Assembly (NCBI GenBank): GCA_023974075.1
Contig: CM043800.1
Coordinates: forward strand, 3,293,319 to 3,357,318
DNA from: Chaenocephalus aceratus
Lineage: Eukaryota > Chordata > Actinopteri > Perciformes > Channichthyidae
Length of the DNA stretch: 64,000 nucleotides
Reading direction: 5' to 3'
Made by a program: the position numbers and the translations under genes. The notes under the pieces are model-generated. The model did no database searches. It saw only the letters and a program-made list of their open reading frames with translations, and was not told the origin of the DNA. Position 1 is the stretch's first letter, and the number at the start of each line of letters is the position of its first letter. Shown here in pieces: positions 23,501 to 35,905 of the stretch.

Positions 23501-25878
23501 TAAAGTAGAGACACTACATACTGATATACACCTGAACATCAGCAGGAGAGGACTCTCTAAAGTAGAGACACTACATACTGATATACACCTGAACATCAGC
23601 AGGAGAGGACTCTTTAAAGTAGAGACACTACATACTGATATACACCTGAGCATCAGCAGGAGATGATTCTTTAAAGTAGAGACACTACCTGCTGATATAC
23701 ACCTGAACATCAGCAGGAGAGAACTCTTTAAAGTAGAGACACTACTTACTGATACACAGCTGAACATCAGCAGGAGAGGACTCTTTAAAGTAGAGACACT
23801 AAGAGGACTCTTTAAAGTAGAGACACTACTTACTGATATACACCTGAGCATCAGAGGACTCTTTAAAATAGAGACAGTAAGAGGACTCTTTAAAGTAGAG
23901 ACACTACATACTGATATACACCTGAGCATCAGCAGGAGAGGACTCTTTAAAGTAGAGACACTAAGAGGACTCTTTAAAGTAGAGACACTACATACTGATA
24001 TACACCTGAGCATCAGCAGGAGAGGACTCTTTAAAGTAGAGACACTACATACTGATATACACCTGAACATCAGCAGGAGAGGACTCTTTAAAGTAGAGAC
24101 ACTACATACTGATATACACCTGAACATCAGCAGGAGAGGACTCTTTAAAGTAGAGACACTACATACTGATATACACCTGAACATCAGCAGGAGAGGACTC
24201 TTTAAAGTAGAGACACTACATACTGATATACACCTGAACATCAGCAGGAGAGGACTCTTTAAAGTAGAGACACTACATACTGATATACACCCGAACATCA
24301 GCAGCAGATAACTCTTTAAAGTAGAGACACTACATACTGATATACACCTGAACATCAGCAGAGAGGACTCTTTAAAGTAGAGACACTACATACTGATATA
24401 CACCTGAACATCAGCAGGAGAGGACTCTTTAAAGTAGAGACACTACATACTGATATACACCTGAACATCAGCAGCAGATGACTCTTTAAAGTAGAGACAC
24501 TACATACTGATATACACCTGAACATCATTAGGAGAGGACTCTTTAAAGTAGAGACACTACATACTGATATACACCTGAGCATCAGCAGGAGAGGACTCTT
24601 TCAAGTAGAGACACTACATACTGATATACACCTGAACATCAGCAGGAGAGGAATCTTTAAAGTAGAGACACTAAGAGGACTCTTTAAAGTAGAGACACTA
24701 CATACTGATATACACCTGAGCATCAGCAGTAGAGGACTCTTTAAAGTAGAGACACTAAGAGGACTCTTTCAAGTAGAGACACTACATACTGATATACACC
24801 TGAGCATCAGCAGGAGAGGACTCTTTAAAGTAGAGACACTACATACTGATATACACCTGAACATCAGCAGGAGAGGATTCTTTAAAGTAGATACACTACA
24901 TACTGATATACACCTGAACATCAGCAGGAGAGGACTCTTTAAAGTAGAGACACTACATACTGATATACACCTGAACATCAGCAGGAGAGAACTCTTTAAA
25001 GTAGAGACACTACTTACTGATACACAGCTGAACATCAGCAGGAGAGGACTCTTTAAAGTAGAGACACTACATACTGATATACACCTGAACATCAGCAGGA
25101 GAGGACTCTTTAAAGTAGAGACTCTACATACTGATATACACCTGAACATCAGCAGCAGATGACTCTTTAAAGTAGAGACACTACATACTGACATACACCT
25201 GAACATCAGCAGGAGAGGACTCTTTAAAGTAGAGACACTACATACTGATATACACCTGAACATCAGCAGGAGAGGACTCTTTAAAGTAGAGACACTACAT
25301 ACTGATATACACCTGAGCATCAGCAGGAGAGGACTCTTTCAAGTAGAGACACTACATACTGATATACACCTGAACATCAGCAGGAGAGGACTCTTTAAAG
25401 TAGAGACACTCGATACTGATATACACCTGAACATCAGCAGGAGATGACTCTTTAAAGTAGAGACACTACATACTGATATACACCTGAACATCAGCAGGAG
25501 AGGACTCTTTAAAGTAGAGACTCTACATACTGATATACACCTGAACATCAGCAGGAGAGGACTCTTTAAAGTAGAGACACTACATACTGATATACACCTG
25601 AGCATCAGCAGGAGAGGACTCTTTAAAGTAGAGACACTAAGAGGACTCTTTAAAGTAGAGACTCTACATACTGATATACACCTGAGCATCAGCAGGAGAG
25701 GACTCTTTAAAGTAGAGACACTACTTACTGATACACAGCTGAACATCAGCAGGAGAGGACTCTTTAAAGTAGAGACACTACATACTGATATACACCTGAG
25801 CATCAGCAGGAGAGGACTCTTTCAAGTAGAGACACTACATACTGATATACACCTGAACATCAGCAGGAGAGGACTCTT
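20596..25878. repeat. Higher-order block, copy A
   Basis: A run of about 93 units whose variant order matches copy B at a constant offset of 5,465-5,466 bp through 24,582 and 6,036 bp after that. Landmarks are 'gtatacacctgaacatcagc' junctions at about 21,567 and 21,833, 'cctgggcatcagcaagagag' at 22,992, and the 'agacagtaagagg' short block at 23,872. Confidence 0.85.
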
Positions 25879-26060
25879 TAAAGTAGAAGATACACTAAAG
25901 AGAGGACTCTTTAAAGTAGAGACAAGACTAAGACACTACATCCTGATATACACCTAAGCATCAGCAGGAATTGACTCTTTAAAGTAGAGACACTACATAC
26001 TGATATACACCTGAACATCAGCAGGAGAGGACTCTTTAAAGTAGAGACACTAGATACTTA

Positions 26061-29000
26061 TATACACCTGAACATCAGCAGGAGAGGACTCTTTAAAGTA
26101 GAGACACTACATACTGATATACACCTGAGCATCAGCAGGAGAGGACTCTTTAAAGTAGAGACACTAAGAGGACTCTTTAAAGTAGAGACTCTACATACTG
26201 ATATACACCTGAGCATCAGCAGGAGAGGACTCTTTAAAGTAGAGACACTACTTACTGATACACAGCTGAACATCAGCAGGAGAGGACTCTTTAAAGTAGA
26301 GACACTACATACTGATATACACCTGAGCATCAGCAGGAGAGGACTCTTTAAAGTAGAGACACTACATACTGATATACACCTGAGCATCAGCAGGAGAGGA
26401 CTCTTTAAAGTAGAGACACTAAGAGGACTCTTTAAAGTAGAGACTCTACATACTGATATACACCTGAACATCAGCAGGAGAGGACTCTTTAAAGTAGAGA
26501 CACTACATACTGATATACACCTGAGCATCAGCAGGAGAGGACTCTTTCAAGTAGAGACACTACATACTGATATACACCTGAACATCAGCAGGAGAGGACT
26601 CTTTCAAGTAGAGACACTACATACTGATATACACCTGAACATCAGCAGGAGAGGACTCTTTAAAGTAGAGACACTACATACTGATATACACCTGAACATC
26701 AGCAGGAGAGGACTCTTTAAAGTAGAGACACTAAGAGGACTCTTTAAAGTAGAGACACTACATCCTGATATACACCTAAGCATCAGCAGGAATCGACTCT
26801 TTAAAGTAGAGACACTACATACTGATATACACCTGAACATCAGCAGGAGAGGACTCTTTAAAGTAGAGACACTACATACTGATATACACCTGAACATCAG
26901 CAGGAGAGGACTCTTTAAAGTAGAGACACTACATACTGATATACACCTGAGCATCAGCAGGAGAGGACTCTTTAAAGTAGAGACACTACATACTGATATA
27001 CACCTGAACATCAGCAGGAGAGGACTCTTTAAAGTATACACCTGAACATCAGCAGCAGATGACTCTTTAAAGTAGAGACACTACATATTGATATACACCT
27101 GAACATCAGCAGGAGAGGACTCTTTAAAGTAGAGACTCTACATACTGATATACACCTGAACATCAGCAGGAGAGGACTCTTTAAAGTAGAGACACTACAT
27201 ACTGATATACACCTGAACATCAGCAGGAGAGGACTCTTTAAAGTAGAGACACTACATACTGATATACACCTGAACATCAGCAGGAGAGGACTCTTTAAAG
27301 TATACACCTGAACATCAGCAGCAGATGACTCTTTAAAGTAGAGACACTACATATTGATATACACCTGAACATCAGCAGGAGTGGACTCTTTAAAGTAGAG
27401 ACACTAAGAGGACTCTTTAAAGTAGAGACACTACATACTGATATACACCTGAGCATCAGCAGGAGAGGACTCTTTAAAGTAGAGACACTACATACTGATA
27501 TACACCTGAACATCAGCAGCAGATGACTCTTTAAAGTAGAGACACTACATACTGATATACACCTGAACATCAGCAGAAGAGGACTCTTTAAAGTAGAGAC
27601 ACTACATACTGATATACACCTGAACATCAGCAGGAGAGGACTCTTTAAAGTAGAGACACTACATACTGATATACACCTGAGCATCAGCAGGAGAGGACTT
27701 CTTTAAAGTAGAGACACTACCTACTGATATACACCTGAACATCAGCAGCAGATGACTCTTTAAAGTAGAGACACTACTTACTGATACACAGCTGAACATC
27801 AGCAGGAGAGGACTCTTTAAAGTAGAGACACTACATACTGATATACACCTGAGCATCAGCAGGAGAGGACTCTTTAAAGTAGAGACACTAAGAGGACTCT
27901 TTAAAGTAGAGACACTACATACTGATATACACCTGAGCATCAGCAGGAGAGGACTCTTTAAAGTAGAGACACTACATACTGATATACACCTGAACATCAG
28001 CAGGAGAGGACTCTTTAAAGTAGAGACACTACATACTGATATACACCTGAACATCAGCAGGAAAGGACTCTTTAAAGTAGAGACACTACTGAACATCAGC
28101 AGCAGATGACTCTTTAAAGTAGAGACACTACATACTGATATACACCTGAACATCAGCAGAAGAGGACTCTTTAAAGTAGAGACACTACATACATATATAC
28201 ACCTGAGCATCAGCAGGAGATGATTCTTTAAAGTAGAGACACTACATACTGATATACACCTGAACATCAGCAGGAGAGAACTCTTTAAAGTAGAGACACT
28301 ACTTACTGATACACAGCTGAACATCAGCAGGAGAGGACTCTTTAAAGTAGAGACACTACATACTGATATACACCTGAGCATCAGCAGTAGAGGACTCTTT
28401 AAAGTAGAGACACTAAGAGGACTCTTTCAAGTAGAGACACTACATACTGATATACACCTGGGCATCAGCAAGAGAGGACTCTTTAAAGTAGATACACTAC
28501 ATACTGATATACACCTGAACATCAGCAGGAGAGGACTCTTTAAAGTAGAGACACTACATACTGATATACACCTGAGCATCAGCAGGAGATGATTCTTTAA
28601 AGTAGAGACACTACATACTGATATACACCTGAACATCAGCAGGAGAGAACTCTTTAAAGTAGAGACACTACATACTGATATACACCTGAGCATCAGCAGT
28701 AGAGGACTCTTTAAAGTAGAGACACTAAGAGCACTCTTTCAAGTAGAGACACTACATACTGATATACACCTGAGCATCAGCAAGAGAGGACTCTTTAAAG
28801 TAGATACACTACATACTGATATACACCTGAACATCAGCAGGAGAGGACTCTTTAAAGTAGAGACACTACATACTGATATACACCTGAACATCAGCAGGAG
28901 AGGACTCTTTAAAGTAGAGACACTACATACTGATATACACCTGAACATCAGCAGGAGAGGACTTTTTAAAGTAGAGACACTACATACTGATATACACCTG

Positions 29001-31914
29001 AACATCAGCAGGAGAGGACTCTCTAAAGTAGAGACACTACATACTGATATACACCTGAACATCAGCAGGAGAGGACTCTTTAAAGTAGAGACACTACATA
29101 CTGATATACACCTGAGCATCAGCAGGAGATGATTCTTTAAAGTAGAGACACTACCTGCTGATATACACCTGAACATCAGCAGGAGAGAACTCTTTAAAGT
29201 AGAGACACTACTTACTGATACACAGCTGAACATCAGCAGGAGAGGACTCTTTAAAGTAGAGACACTAAGAGGACTCTTTAAAGTAGAGACACTACTTACT
29301 GATATACACCTGAGCATCAGAGGACTCTTTAAAATAGAGACAGTAAGAGGACTCTTTAAAGTAGAGACACTACATACTGATATACACCTGAGCATCAGCA
29401 GGAGAGGACTCTTTAAAGTAGAGACACTAAGAGGACTCTTTAAAGTAGAGACACTACATACTGATATACACCTGAGCATCAGCAGGAGAGGACTCTTTAA
29501 AGTAGAGACACTACATACTGATATACACCTGAACATCAGCAGGAGAGGACTCTTTAAAGTAGAGACACTACATACTGATATACACCTGAACATCAGCAGG
29601 AGAGGACTCTTTAAAGTAGAGACACTACATACTGATATACACCTGAACATCAGCAGGAGAGGACTCTTTAAAGTAGAGACACTACATACTGATATACACC
29701 TGAACATCAGCAGGAGAGGACTCTTTAAAGTAGAGACACTACATACTGATATACACCCGAACATCAGCAGCAGATAACTCTTTAAAGTAGAGACACTACA
29801 TACTGATATACACCTGAACATCAGCAGAGAGGACTCTTTAAAGTAGAGACACTACATACTGATATACACCTGAACATCAGCAGGAGAGGACTCTTTAAAG
29901 TAGAGACACTACATACTGATATACACCTGAACATCAGCAGCAGATGACTCTTTAAAGTAGAGACACTACATACTGATATACACCTGAACATCATTAGGAG
30001 AGGACTCTTTAAAGTAGAGACACTACATACTGATATACACCTGAGCATCAGCAGGAGAGGACTCTTTCAAGTAGAGACACTACATACTGATATACACCTG
30101 AACATCAGCAGGAGAGGACTCTTTAAAGTAGAGACACTAAGAGGACTCTTTAAAGTAGAGACACTACATACTGATATACACCTGAGCATCAGCAGTAGAG
30201 GACTCTTTAAAGTAGAGACACTAAGAGGACTCTTTCAAGTAGAGACACTACATACTGATATACACCTGAGCATCAGCAGGAGAGGACTCTTTAAAGTAGA
30301 GACACTACATACTGATATACACCTGAACATCAGCAGGAGAGGATTCTTTAAAGTAGATACACTACATACTGATATACACCTGAACATCAGCAGGAGAGGA
30401 CTCTTTAAAGTAGAGACACTACATACTGATATACACCTGAACATCAGCAGGAGAGAACTCTTTAAAGTAGAGACACTACTTACTGATACACAGCTGAACA
30501 TCAGCAGAAGAGGACTCTTTCAAGTAGAGACACTACATACTGATATACACCTGAGCATCAGCAGGAGAGGACTCTTTAAAGTAGAGACACTACATACTGA
30601 TATACACCTGAACATCAGCAGGAGAGGATTCTTTAAAGTAGATACACTACATACTGATATACACCTGAACATCAGCAGGAGAGGACTCTTTAAAGTAGAG
30701 ACACTACATACTGATATACACCTGAACATCAGCAGGAGAGAACTCTTTAAAGTAGAGACACTACTTACTGATACACAGCTGAACATCAGCAGGAGAGGAC
30801 TCTTTAAAGTAGAGACACTACATACTGATATACACCTGAGCATCAGCAGGAGAGGACTCTTTAAAGTAGAGACACTACATACTGATATACACCTGAACAT
30901 CAGCAGGAGAGGACTCTTTAAAGTAGAGACACTACATACTGATATACACCTGAACATCAGCAGGAGAGGACTCTTTAAAGTAGAGACTCTACATACTGAT
31001 ATACACCTGAACATCAGCAGCAGATGACTCTTTAAAGTAGAGACACTACATACTGACATACACCTGAACATCAGCAGGAGAGGACTCTTTAAAGTAGAGA
31101 CACTACATACTGATATACACCTGAACATCAGCAGGAGAGGACTCTTTAAAGTAGAGACACTACATACTGATATACACCTGAACATCAGCAGGAGAGGACT
31201 CTTTAAAGTAGAGACACTACATACTGATATACACCTGAACATCAGCAGGAGAGGACTCTTTAAAGTAGAGACACGACATACTGATATACACCTGAACATC
31301 AGCAGGAGAGGACTCTTTAAAGTAGAGACACTACATACTGATATACACCTGAGCATCAGCAGGAGAGGACTCTTTCAAGTAGAGACACTACATACTGATA
31401 TACACCTGAACATCAGCAGGAGAGGACTCTTTAAAGTAGAGACACTCGATACTGATATACACCTGAACATCAGCAGGAGATGACTCTTTAAAGTAGAGAC
31501 ACTACATACTGATATACACCTGAACATCAGCAGGAGAGGACTCTTTAAAGTAGAGACTCTACATACTGATATACACCTGAACATCAGCAGGAGAGGACTC
31601 TTTAAAGTAGAGACACTACATACTGATATACACCTGAGCATCAGCAGGAGAGGACTCTTTAAAGTAGAGACACTAAGAGGACTCTTTAAAGTAGAGACTC
31701 TACATACTGATATACACCTGAGCATCAGCAGGAGAGGACTCTTTAAAGTAGAGACACTACTTACTGATACACAGCTGAACATCAGCAGGAGAGGACTCTT
31801 TAAAGTAGAGACACTACATACTGATATACACCTGAGCATCAGCAGGAGAGGACTCTTTCAAGTAGAGACACTACATACTGATATACACCTGAACATCAGC
31901 AGGAGAGGACTCTT
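26061..31914. repeat. Higher-order block, copy B
   Basis: Near-identical to copy A, with the same landmarks 5,466 bp on (for example cctgggcatc at 28,458 and agacagtaagagg at 29,338). It contains 570 bp (exactly 10 units) more than copy A between about 30,240 and 31,375, plus a few private changes such as an extra t in 'gaggacttctttaaag' near 27,700. Confidence 0.85.
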
Positions 31915-33165
31915 TCAAGTAGAGACACTACATACTGATATACACCTGAACATCAGCAGGAGAGGACTCTTTAAAGTAGAGACACTACATACTGATATAC
32001 ACCTGAACATCAGCAGGAGAGGACTCTTTAAAGTAGAGACACTAAGAGGACTCTTTAAAGTAGAGACACTACATCCTGATATACACCTAAGCATCAGCAG
32101 GAATTGACTCTTTAAAGTAGAGACACTACATACTGATATACACCTGAACATCAGCAGGAGAGGACTCTTTAAAGTAGAGACACTAGATACTTATATACAC
32201 CTGAACATCAGCAGGAGAGGACTCTTTAAAGTAGAGACACTACATACTGATATACACCTGAACATCAGCAGGAGAGGACTCTTTAAAGTAGAGACACTAG
32301 TACATACTGATATACACCTGAACATCAGCAGGAGAGGACTCTTTAAAGTAGAGACACTAAGAGGACTCTTTAAAGTAGAGACACTACATCCTGATATACA
32401 CCTAAGCATCAGCAGGAATTGACTCTTTAAAGTAGAGACACTACATACTGATATACACCTGAACATCAGCAGGAGAGGACTCTTTAAAGTAGAGACACTA
32501 GATACTTATATACACCTGAACATCAGCAGGAGAGGACTCTTTAAAGTAGAGACACTACATACTGATATACACCTGAACATCAGCAGGAGAGGACTCTTTA
32601 AAGTAGAGACACTAGTACATACTGATATACACCTGAACATCAGCAGGAGAGGACTCTTTAAATTAGAGATACTACATACCGATATACACCTGAACATCAG
32701 CAGGACAGGACTTTTTAAAGTAGAGACACTACATACTGATATACACCTGAACATCAGCAGGAGAGGACTCTTTAAAGTAGAGACACTACATACTGATATA
32801 CACCTGGACATTAGCAGGAGAGGACTCTTTAAAGTAGAGACACTACATACTGATATACACCTGAACATCAGCAGGAGAGGACTCTTTAAAGTAGAGACAC
32901 TACATACTGATATACACCTGGACATTAGCAGGAGAGGACTCTTTAAAGTAGAGACACTACATACTGATATACACCTGAACATCAGCAGGAGAGGACTCTT
33001 TAAAGTAGAGACACTACACACTGATATACACCTGAACATCAGCAGGAGATGACTCTTTAAAGTAGAGACTCTACATACTGATATACACCTGAACATCAGC
33101 AGGAGAGGACTTTTTAAAGTAGAGACACTACATACTGATTGAACCTGAAAGTGAGCAGGATGGCT

Positions 33166-35019
33166 CAGTAACGTCTTTGACTCCTTCATTGTGTTACCTA
33201 GACTAACTACGTCACACAGTCATTTTCATTTTCATTTCAGTCATTTCCAGTTACCATGTTGGCAGCTTCCAGGCATAGTTTTGTTATTTCAAAAATTGCT
33301 AAGGTCCAAGATTGAATGAACTGAGTTACTGCAATAAGTAATTGCTTATGAATACATATATTTGCCATGTACTCTACCAAGCCTTATTTTATAAAGTCCT
33401 AAAATGCAAGGTAAGGGAAGTGTATTTATACAGCACATGTCAACAACAAGGCGATTCACAGTGATTATAAAATAACATTTAGATGCTATTAAATGAATCA
33501 GCTGCAGCTGTCTAATGGATTTGGGTGAAATCATCAGCTTTTTTCTTGTTTTTTAACATTCAATGGATATTCTGTATTTCTCTTGTCACCATACATTGAA
33601 AAAACAACACTAAATGTATAAACTAATATAAATGGTGTGAATCTAAGGCCTGCCATTGAGCTATTAAAACAAATCAATTAGACAATGTGGTGTCGTGTTC
33701 CTTCATCAACATGAATATACAAACTATTTTGAGTTAATCCCAAACACCCTGTAGTGCCATATACTCATTAGAGAACAAATTGTGGATTAATCCTCTGCTG
33801 AAAATAGTGACTACAAATCGATATCCCCATGTTTGAGTAGTTCACTAGCAGCTAATGGTCAACTAAGAAATATATTACTGAACCATTACACAAATGTATA
33901 CAGAGATGCAAACGATATATTACTTTTAAGATTGACATCTCCAGTAGGAACCGATGGGTTTGGTTATATCAACCTCCATAACGTCAAAGAGAGATATATC
34001 ATAATAGCATTGTATATATGTTGTTTACATTTTTAAAAACGACTTTTTGCCATTACTTCTTTAATTACGTCTTGAGCCAAGCATACAATCCTCAACTTGA
34101 AATACAATTGTAGAAATGACCAGTACTATGTACAGTATATTTATTTCACATGTATCTTAATGATGTTATGTCCTGTCTGCAGGTTAATGACAAGTGGAGC
34201 AGATAGTGGTTAGAAAATCAGAGGACAAGTTGGTGTATATATTTATTTATTCAAATGACATGATTTACATCAGAGCAATTTCATCATTGCTACCTCATTT
34301 GCACTGTCCCTTTGATGTAACATTGTAAATTCCCCGCTGTATGATGAATAAAGGACTTCTGGTTCTGATGAAATAGAAGATACAGTATATGATGTTGGAT
34401 GAAATGCATCATGTAATAATGTTAATAGTAGTAAAAGTGCACTGCATTTGCAATTATATTTTTCTTTAAATGAACTATTTAAAACGTAACTGTCTGAATA
34501 TATTTAAATGTTTGAAAGGATTGTTGTTTCTCAGTTTAATATAAAAGCTCACAATGAATACCATTATTTCCAGTAGTATTCCAACATGACCTACTTTAAC
34601 TCTCCACTGGCAGCAGATGCAAACCTCTCTGTATGAGTGGCACTGCCCCGCCCTCGGCCTGTTGCAGGCTTATATATTGCTCCAGCAGTTTAATTGAACT
34701 GGGATGAATTAGTTACAGTACAATCTATTAGTCCTAACCTGCAGGGCTGAGCAGTGAGTGAGGTTGGTATTCCTCGTGCAGCAGGGAGAGGATGTGAACA
34801 AGCCTTGAATATTGCAGTTACACTCATCTGGCCTGGTGTTTAGCCATGATCTGTGTTCTGTGGCTGCTCATAGAGCATCCTAAGAAAAGAAAAAAGAATG
34901 AGCTAATCAGATCTATTTTGGCTGCACTCTGCCAAGTATATTTGTCTAATTTCTACTCAGAATAGTCTTTACACTTTATATAAGACATGATAACTTGAGA
35001 AGTAACAATGAAGTGAGAT
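33166..35019. other. Unique AT-rich sequence, nothing recognised
   Basis: No repeat structure and no convincing coding frame. A 'gcttatatattgctccagc' TATA-like string sits at about 34,670 in a locally GC-rich stretch, without any downstream gene to support a promoter. Confidence 0.3.
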
Positions 35020-35905
35020 ATAGGTCCATGAAATCCCACCTCAGCTCCAATAACCTGTTTGAACCCTTTCAATCAGGATTCCGCACAAAACGTAGCACAG
35101 AAACAGCCCTCCTCAGAATCACTAACGACCTCCTCCTCTCCTCAGACTCTGACAATCTCAACATCCTCATCAACCTCACAGCAGCGTTCAACACCATCAA
35201 CCACACCATCCTGATGTCCCGTCTGGAGTCATCACTCAACATCACCGACACTGCACTCTCCTGGCTGAAATCCTACCTCACCAACAGACACCAGTTCATC
35301 CACATCAATAACTGCACCTCCTCCACTGCCCCTCTGTCCCAAGGCGTCCCCCAGGGTTCGGTGCTTGGTCCCCTCCTCTTCATCCTCTACATGCTCCCCC
35401 TTGGAAAAATCATCCGCCGCCATAACCTTCAGTATCAATGATACGCGGATGACATCCAACTATACATCTCCACAAAAATTCAGTAATAATAGTAGCAGTA
35501 GCAATAATCAGGCCCCCCCCATACCTCACCGACCTGATCCACCACTACACCCCTTCACGCAGCCTTCGTTCATCAGAAGCGAACCTCCTCTCTATCCCCA
35601 CACGAACCAAGCTCCGAACCTGGGGGGACAGAACCTTCTCCATCGCTGCCCCCACCCTCTGGAACTCCCTTCCACAACACATCAGAGACTGCACCGACCC
35701 CCCCACTTTCAAAACACTGACCAAAACACAGCTCTTCAGACTGGCTTTTAAATTTGTGAATTATGCTGTGTTGCTGTTTTAATATTTATTTATTTTTTAA
35801 TTCGATTCTTTATTCTATTTTATCATGTTTTATCAAACCACTGTAAAGCGTCTTTGAGCACCTGGAAAAGCGCTTTGAAATAAAATGTATTATTATTATT
35901 TGTCA
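35020..35905 (+). pseudogene. L2/CR1-type LINE, 5'-truncated and internally deleted
   Basis: The RT palm segment reads SSNNLFEPFQSGFR, TETALLRITNDLL, LTAAFNTINHTILM, SWLKSYLTNRHQF and GVPQGSVLGPLLFILYMLPL, then a TGA stop immediately before YADDIQLYIST (about 35,440-35,470). The thumb region is replaced by a short AGT/AAT-rich filler, after which the C-terminal signature TLWNSLPQHIRD...TFKTLTKTQLFRLAF appears at about 35,680-35,750. The 3' end 'gcgctttgaaataaaatg' with (TATT)n is typical of the group. It is 5'-truncated at about 35,020 and not functional. Confidence 0.85.

Larger units (their letters stand above)
14558..33139 (-). repeat. Giant 57-bp minisatellite array, about 18.6 kb
   Basis: About 326 unit-equivalents lie head to tail, in the opposite orientation to loci 1, 2 and 4. 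The plus-strand unit is 'ctgatatacacctgaacatc', then 'agcaggagaggactctttaa', then 'agtagagacactacata'. Recurrent unit variants include ctgaGcatc, 'cttactgatacacagctgaac', 'cagcagatgactc', 'ggagatgattcttt', 'ctttcaagtag', and a 27-bp short unit (aagaggactctttaaagtag plus agacact) lacking 30 bp. The periodic 19-residue translations (minus strand MFRCISVCSVSTLKSPLLL; plus strand HTDIHLNISRRGLFKVETL) are by-products of 57 being a multiple of 3. Single-base indels, for example at 18,071 (ctttaagtag) and 18,530 (cagcagagagg), break the frames. Confidence 0.97.
14285..33165 (+). mobile_element. Non-autonomous transposon copy with giant internal minisatellite
   Basis: The left end is TTAAAGAGGCCCTATT at 14,285-14,300, followed by about 260 bp shared in reverse orientation with 57,438-57,817 and 4,354-4,627. 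These include 'cttctattggctagcgctcc', 'gaccaatcacaacag', 'aaccagagccc' (as complement) and AATAAA at 14,516. The 57-bp array starts inside this flank and runs to 33,139. The sequence after it, 'tgaacctgaaagtgagcagg', resembles the other terminus of this fish repeat as I remember it (tgaacctgaaaatgagca...gggcctctttaa), though the terminal GGGCC-CTTTAA is lost. No transposase is encoded, so mobility would have depended on a partner. Confidence 0.65.

Noticed and set aside
14558..33139. CRISPR-like or spacer-repeat array
   Set aside because: Units are contiguous 57-bp repeats without unique spacers, in a vertebrate genome.
14558..33139. Centromeric satellite, because three units equal 171 bp, the alpha-satellite monomer length
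   Set aside because: There is no 171-bp periodicity in variant pattern and no CENP-B-box-like motif. The array is bounded by a transposon flank, so the length match is coincidental.
34660..34700. TATA-box promoter (gcttatatattgctcc)
   Set aside because: No downstream coding exon, initiator or CpG context supports it, and TATA-like strings are common in AT-rich DNA.
35365..35751. 128-codon frame as an independent protein
   Set aside because: It is partly a shifted reading of the LINE reverse transcriptase and its C-terminal tail.
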